The notes beneath the pieces were generated by a model. That model made no database searches. It was given only the letters and a program-made list of their open reading frames with translations, and had not been told where the DNA came from. Position numbers and translations under genes: made by a program. Below, piece after piece: positions 62,610 through 64,000 of a stretch of DNA of 64,000 bases (position 1 is its first letter; each line of letters starts with the position of its first letter). Source of the stretch: Ascarosepion bandense (lineage: Eukaryota > Mollusca > Cephalopoda > Sepiida > Sepiidae); NCBI GenBank assembly GCA_037127315.1, contig JBBBDQ010001270.1, forward strand, positions 3,059,001 through 3,123,000, read 5' to 3'.

Positions 62610-64000
62610 ATGTCTATTAAGATAGCCAGCTTGAATGCGAAGGGCCTGAGGGATCGGGGTAAGGCGGCTCGCCTGCTTCGTGACCTCTTGTCCTTCGGCG
62701 TGGATGTGGCCGCGATCCAAGAGACTCACTTTGTTTGCGAAGTCGACTCGTGTGTGCTGTCTAACGACTTTGTCGTCTATTCAGCATATGGGAGCCGGCA
62801 AGCCAGAGGTGTTTCTTTGCTGGTCAAGCGTACCCTGGACGCGGAGGTTGACCTTGTCCATGTCGGTGCCGAGGGCCGGCTGATCGTGGCCGATATTGCA
62901 GTGAAAAGCAAATTGTTCCGGCTGATTGTGGTTTATGCGCCCAATAAGCAAGGTGAGCGTGTCTCTTTCTTTCGGCTGTTGGAGCCCTTTATGGTGCATT
63001 CAACACGGCTAATCTTAGTTGGGGACTGGAATGCCATCCTAACCCCCAAATGGGATAGAGGGAGGGGCGCTAGCGGGAGGAATGATGATCGTAGCCTGGT
63101 TGATCTGATCGACGAATTTGGTCTCGTCGATAGATACCGGGTCGATCATCCGGATGGGAGTATGTGGACGTGGGCGCTTAATTGGCCTTCTACCCGGGTA
63201 TCTGCGTACCTGGATAGGATGTTAGTGAGAGTGGCCGACATAGACTTCTTAGAATGTCCAACGTTCCACTGGCTAGGCTACACGGACCACAAACTCGTTT
63301 GTGCCCGTGTGGTGTTAGACTTTAGGCCTAGGTTGGCTGGTTATTGGAAGTTCAATCAGTCCTTACTGGACAGGCGGGACTTTCGTGACCAGCTGACAAA
63401 ACTAGTTCAGCGGGCGTTAATTGGGCGAGTCATTGGGAATAAGTGGTGGGTTAACCTTAAGGACTCCATTAGGTCTTTCGCCACCAAATATAGCCAGCGG
63501 CTCAAACTAGATAAGGCTGCGGAGGCAAAGACACTTAGTGCTAATTTTGCCCGGGCGGAGGCTGGTGGGGATCCCCTAGAGATAGCCTTAGCCAGGGAGG
63601 CCCTGAGGCGCACGACTAGCGAGCGCTATATGGGCCAGGTAATTAGAGCTAAGTTAAGCAAGATGTCTTCCGAAGCTGTGAACATGGGCGCAGAACTGCG
63701 CAAGGAAGAAATTCGTCGGGCCGGCGATCGGTACATTCGAGAGGTGCGCGACCCGGAGGGGCATCTCCTTCGGTCCACCGACGACATGTGCGAGGCGTTC
63801 CGGCAGCATTTCGAACACCGGTTTACCAAGGAGCCTGGTCTCCGTGACGAGGAGTTTCGCAGCTATTTGGCTGACTTTCCCCGGCTTTTGCCGGCTGAAG
63901 CGGCTAGCTGCGAAGGGGAGATTACGGAGGACGAAGTCTACGCGGCTTTGAAGAAGACCGGCAGTGGCAAGTCGCCAGGTTTGGATGGTTTGCCCTATGA
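62610..64000 (+). CDS. LINE-T ORF2, copy 3, 3'-truncated by the window edge
   Basis: The ATG at 62610 corresponds to copy 2 position 56266 and the frame stays open to the last base (463 complete codons). It covers the whole AP endonuclease (IQETH, GDWNAIL, TDHKL) and ends at SPGLDGLPY, the first RT motif. The visible differences from copy 2 are silent. Completeness beyond the window is unknown. Confidence 0.85.
   Translation, partial: MSIKIASLNAKGLRDRGKAARLLRDLLSFGVDVAAIQETHFVCEVDSCVLSNDFVVYSAYGSRQARGVSLLVKRTLDAEVDLVHVGAEGRLIVADIAVKSKLFRLIVVYAPNKQGERVSFFRLLEPFMVHSTRLILVGDWNAILTPKWDRGRGASGRNDDRSLVDLIDEFGLVDRYRVDHPDGSMWTWALNWPSTRVSAYLDRMLVRVADIDFLECPTFHWLGYTDHKLVCARVVLDFRPRLAGYWKFNQSLLDRRDFRDQLTKLVQRALIGRVIGNKWWVNLKDSIRSFATKYSQRLKLDKAAEAKTLSANFARAEAGGDPLEIALAREALRRTTSERYMGQVIRAKLSKMSSEAVNMGAELRKEEIRRAGDRYIREVRDPEGHLLRSTDDMCEAFRQHFEHRFTKEPGLRDEEFRSYLADFPRLLPAEAASCEGEITEDEVYAALKKTGSGKSPGLDGLPY

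Larger units (their letters stand above)
60431..64000 (+). mobile_element. LINE-T copy 3, runs off the window
   Basis: Same start (CTTCTTTATG) and same 198-bp leader with the U2-like stretch at 60463-60484. It matches copy 2 almost perfectly; I saw two silent differences near 63547 and 63580. The 3' part lies outside the window. Confidence 0.9.

Overview
This window looks like repeat-dominated DNA from a metazoan, most likely a marine invertebrate and perhaps a cephalopod mollusc. The evidence is the strong A+T bias, very many (TA)n, (GATA)n and (ATT)n microsatellites, tRNA-derived SINEs, several LINE clades, Penelope-like, hAT, Tc1 and tRNA-Trp-primed LTR remnants, and the absence of bacterial-style gene packing. 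The species is inference; no host protein-coding gene could be supported. Names used below: LINE-T = L1/Tx1-like LINE with two long ORFs; LINE-J = jockey/CR1-group LINE; LINE-R = LINE with an R2-type restriction-like endonuclease (RLE); SINE-A = tRNA-like SINE with a long body; SINE-H = tRNA-like SINE ending in a hammerhead ribozyme; PLE = Penelope-like element.

Layout. 0-8 kb: antisense LINE scraps, a SINE-H with a complete hammerhead ribozyme (2381-2424), a ~90-bp inverted repeat around (TA)n, a decayed PLE GIY-YIG domain, two convergent LINE-R copies, an 86-bp tandem array built from the LINE-R reverse transcriptase, and a 450-bp (ATT)n tract. 8-24.4 kb: SINE-A and SINE-H copies, LINE-J fragments, an old antisense LINE-T pseudogene (11.0-15.6 kb), PLE-tail repeats, a 27-bp minisatellite (21.8-22.7 kb) and a 139-bp array of 5S rRNA-like units (23.6-24.3 kb). 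24.4-35.6 kb: unnamed dispersed repeats, a minisatellite grown from a LINE-J 3' end (28.7-30.3 kb), SINE-A copies and a large inverted pair (32.7/34.7 kb). 35.6-46 kb: an A+T-rich featureless stretch, triplicated LINE-J 3' sequence, a hAT-type MITE with an 8-bp target duplication, a non-autonomous LTR element with a tRNA-Trp primer-binding site, and Tc1-type remnants.

46-64 kb is the only region with long intact coding sequence. A LINE-J reverse transcriptase gene (antisense) is interrupted by at least three head-to-tail LINE-T copies: 47776-54086, 54087-60410, and 60431 to beyond the window end. Each has a 198-bp 5' UTR with a U2 snRNA-like stretch, ORF1 (644 aa: RRM-like, CCHC knuckle, RS/Pro-rich) and ORF2 (1139 aa: AP endonuclease, reverse transcriptase, terminal CCHC). 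ORF1 would package the RNA; ORF2 would nick DNA and copy it by target-primed reverse transcription. Copies 2 and 3 are nearly identical. Copy 1 shares an apparently identical 5' UTR and ORF1 with them but has a clearly divergent ORF2, so the array is mosaic.

Most promising points: a self-cleaving ribozyme built into the 3' end of a tRNA-type SINE, with stem covariation between copies; the U2-like leader and mosaic tandem structure of the LINE-T array; the 5S-like array; and the tRNA-Trp-primed non-autonomous LTR element.
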